Below, in pieces: positions 62,756 through 64,000 of a DNA stretch of 64,000 nucleotides. The notes beneath the pieces are model-generated. The model saw only the letters and a program-made list of their open reading frames with translations, made no database searches and was not told the origin of the DNA. Origin of the DNA: Penumbrarchaeum sp964445525 (GTDB lineage: Archaea; Thermoplasmatota; Penumbrarchaeia; Penumbrarchaeales; Penumbrarchaeaceae); the NCBI GenBank assembly GCA_964445525.1, contig CAYULA010000001.1:168821-232820 (forward strand), given 5' to 3'. Within the stretch, counting starts at the first letter, position 1; each line of letters starts with the position of its first letter. The position numbers and the translations under genes are program-made.

Positions 62756-63060
62756 AAAAAATATCGATACTACCCATTACCGGACCTTTTGCAGAGAATA
62801 AGGATCTCTCAAGAGAACTTAGAGTAGGCAAGATAATTCCATATTTGAAAGAAAACAAGAAGATCGACATTGATTTCAATGGAGTGGAAAACACCACTCA
62901 GTCTTTCATTCATGCTTTACTTTCCGAGGCAATCAGGTACAAGGGCGAGAATTTTGCAGATTATGTTTCATTCTCAAATTGTAACGACAAGGTAATGACC
63001 ATAATAGAGATCGTGTATCAGTATACAATGGATAATCTTGATGAGTTTCAAAACGATTGA
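62752..63060 (+). CDS. STAS-like protein (DUF4325 type), module 2
   Basis: A 102-residue partner of the module 2 ATPase, starting within its stop codon. The core IDIDFNGVENTTQSFIHALL matches the module 1 protein (IIDFADVESATQSFIHALI), including the T-Q-S-F that may be the phosphorylation or contact site. The surrounding ITGPFAENKDLSRELR also matches MAGSFAENKDVAKRIR. Function inferred only from family likeness to anti-anti-sigma proteins. Confidence 0.8.
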   Translation: MKKISILPITGPFAENKDLSRELRVGKIIPYLKENKKIDIDFNGVENTTQSFIHALLSEAIRYKGENFADYVSFSNCNDKVMTIIEIVYQYTMDNLDEFQND

Positions 63061-63285
63061 ACCATCGCTGGTTTTTCCATACCATCAATATCACCTATAT
63101 TCCATGAAACGGATACAATTCAATCCGATGATGGAATGGTTCTTATTGATGGATATTCAATATGCCAATGATCATTGAAGTTACGTCATTTCTTCACGAG
63201 AATTCATGGAATCTTGTAAAAATAGTCAAGAACCCAATCATTGAGAGTAATGAAATATGGATGAAAGTTCTTGTCTATAAAAGTT
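63061..63285. other. AT-rich gap after module 2
   Basis: Low-GC sequence without ribosome-binding sites or coding bias. A 65-codon open frame at 63162-63359 overlaps the pseudogene that follows and is not convincing. Confidence 0.4.
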
Positions 63286-63543
63286 CAGCAGGACCCTTCC
63301 GTCATCCTGTCATAGAACAACTTGGAGATCGCGAGGTAGATGAAGCCGAACCCGAATAGTGCAAGTATGGTCCAGTCGAATAAAAGATCGAAAGGACCCG
63401 GCTAGGTAGTAAGAGTCGGGTTTGAAAAGGCCCTGGGAGACAATTCTCACCGATTACATGATGACATCCATTCCTCCGAGAAGGAAGATGAAATACCAGA
63501 TCCAGTTGCGGTCCTTGAAGATGTTCCTTCCCTTTGCTTTCAT
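63286..63543 (-). pseudogene. Broken small membrane-protein gene
   Basis: From ATG at 63543 the minus strand reads MKAKGRNIFKDRNWIWYFIF then LLGGMDVIM and a stop. In another frame further on it reads FDWTILALFGFGFIYLAISK and LFYDRMTEGSC. Both parts look like membrane-helix protein with basic ends, as in the first and last helices of an ABC-2-type permease or a small two-helix protein. The frameshift between them, and the local base composition (richer in GC than its flanks), point to a decayed gene. Confidence 0.5.
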
Positions 63544-63629
63544 GATAACGAATATTGAACCATGGAAATTTGAATCTGGCCCCTATAAAAATCATATTCA
63601 CAAGATTTTTCCGATTACCTAATTTCCAT

Positions 63630-63712
63630 ATTTGGATCATGCATATAATATTGCATAATCCGCCGATTTCTCGAATCATGATAATATAATTACGATTCGA
63701 AATATTTCGTAT
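63630..63712 (-). promoter_or_regulatory. Promoter-like element resembling that of the DUF234 ATPase gene
   Basis: TCGAATCATGATAATATAAT followed by TACGATTCGA (63672-63701) is close to the sequence around the ATPase TATA box at 61217-61247 and has perfect TCGAATC/GATTCGA ends. Next to it, ATGCATATAATATTGCATAA (63638-63657) resembles the TTATGCATAA units. It looks like a second, decayed copy of the ATPase gene's control region. Confidence 0.4.
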
Positions 63713-63736
63713 AATCAGAGTAAGTATAACTGCCAT

Positions 63737-64000
63737 TATAATCGGAATCGCTTTCCTTTGAAGAACCTGGGAAATATTTCAGGTCACGATGCGAGGTATG
63801 GGTGTTTTGGATTTTTGGGTGGGGCCTGAGGACCTGTCCGGGTCTCGTTGTGATATAGGGAGTGGGGGGTCTAATGTCTATAGATTACCTGTCAGGTCAG
63901 TGGAAATGAAGTCATAAATCATAAACATATATTTAATTGCAATATTTAGTACTACTTCGTTAGTTGATGAGTGATTTTATCAGATATCAGAAAGATATCG
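63737..64000. other. Right-end region without visible gene
   Basis: A G-rich patch (63790-63870: GGGTGGGGCCTGAGGACC, GTCCGGGTCTCG, GGGAGTGGGGGG) and a short ACCTG-T-CAGGT palindrome (63888-63898) are present, then AT-rich sequence with a possible TATA box (63925-63940). A structured RNA is possible but I cannot name it; no coding frame is convincing. Confidence 0.3.

Noticed and set aside
63302..63736. 144-codon minus-strand frame near the right end
   Set aside because: It mixes AT-rich promoter-like sequence with the wrong frame of a broken membrane-protein gene; the better peptide pieces are in the other frames.

Overview
The window looks like a chromosomal segment of a euryarchaeal-type archaeon, most plausibly a protein-degrading Thermoplasmatota-like lineage; this is inferred from gene content, not from a marker tree. 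The archaeal signs are GGTGAT/GGAGG Shine-Dalgarno boxes, TATA-like boxes 25-35 bases before starts, a tRNA-Arg without an encoded CCA, an archaeal ATPase with a DUF234 tail, and many very large secreted proteins that end in one C-terminal membrane anchor. A gingipain-type (C25) protease, a subtilisin-type (S8) protease and an M32 carboxypeptidase suggest growth on proteins or peptides.

Layout. 1-31 kb: a partial surface protein, a PAS histidine kinase, the C25 protease, a metallo-beta-lactamase-fold hydrolase, an acyl-CoA dehydrogenase, a zinc-ribbon protein, a hybrid PAS kinase with receiver, M32 carboxypeptidase, lipoproteins, a GT4 glycosyltransferase, MscS, a gamma carbonic anhydrase-like protein, CorA, a 7TM sensor kinase, the S8 protease, a Ca-loop repeat protein, a membrane protein with a winged-helix regulator, and a Fic protein. 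31-40 kb: a DUF1059 protein, then two divergent giant right-handed beta-helix surface proteins, one ending in a cytoplasmic DnaJ-type J domain. 39.6-40.3 kb: a rearranged tRNA-Arg(UCG) locus with a 22-bp repeat of its 3' end on one side and two tandem copies of its 5' half, with upstream sequence, on the other. 40.4-57.2 kb: a GTP cyclohydrolase II/RibD-like reductase fusion, an unknown protein, a 1951-residue lamin-tail surface protein, an HGSNAT-type acyltransferase, a CHASE4 sensor kinase and a stand-alone CHASE4-like sensor, and a Ca2+-type P-ATPase.

57.2-64 kb is an AT-richer accessory island. It holds gene relics (P-ATPase tail, DUF4143-type ATPase tail, IS3-type transposase tail, a broken membrane protein) around two paralogous modules. 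Each module is a GHKL ATPase whose stop overlaps the start of a small STAS-like (DUF4325-type) gene. They resemble the SpoIIAB/SpoIIAA partner-switch architecture, in an archaeon without sigma factors. Module 1 is preceded by four clusters of a TTCCCGGGAA-type palindrome around its TATA box. Module 2 carries an extra small gene and an AGGGAA/TTCCCT palindrome. Between the modules lies a DUF234 ATPase gene whose start is preceded by five units of a TTATGCATAA palindrome at an exact 15-bp period. These modules, the tRNA-Arg array and the J-domain surface protein are the most novel-looking items.
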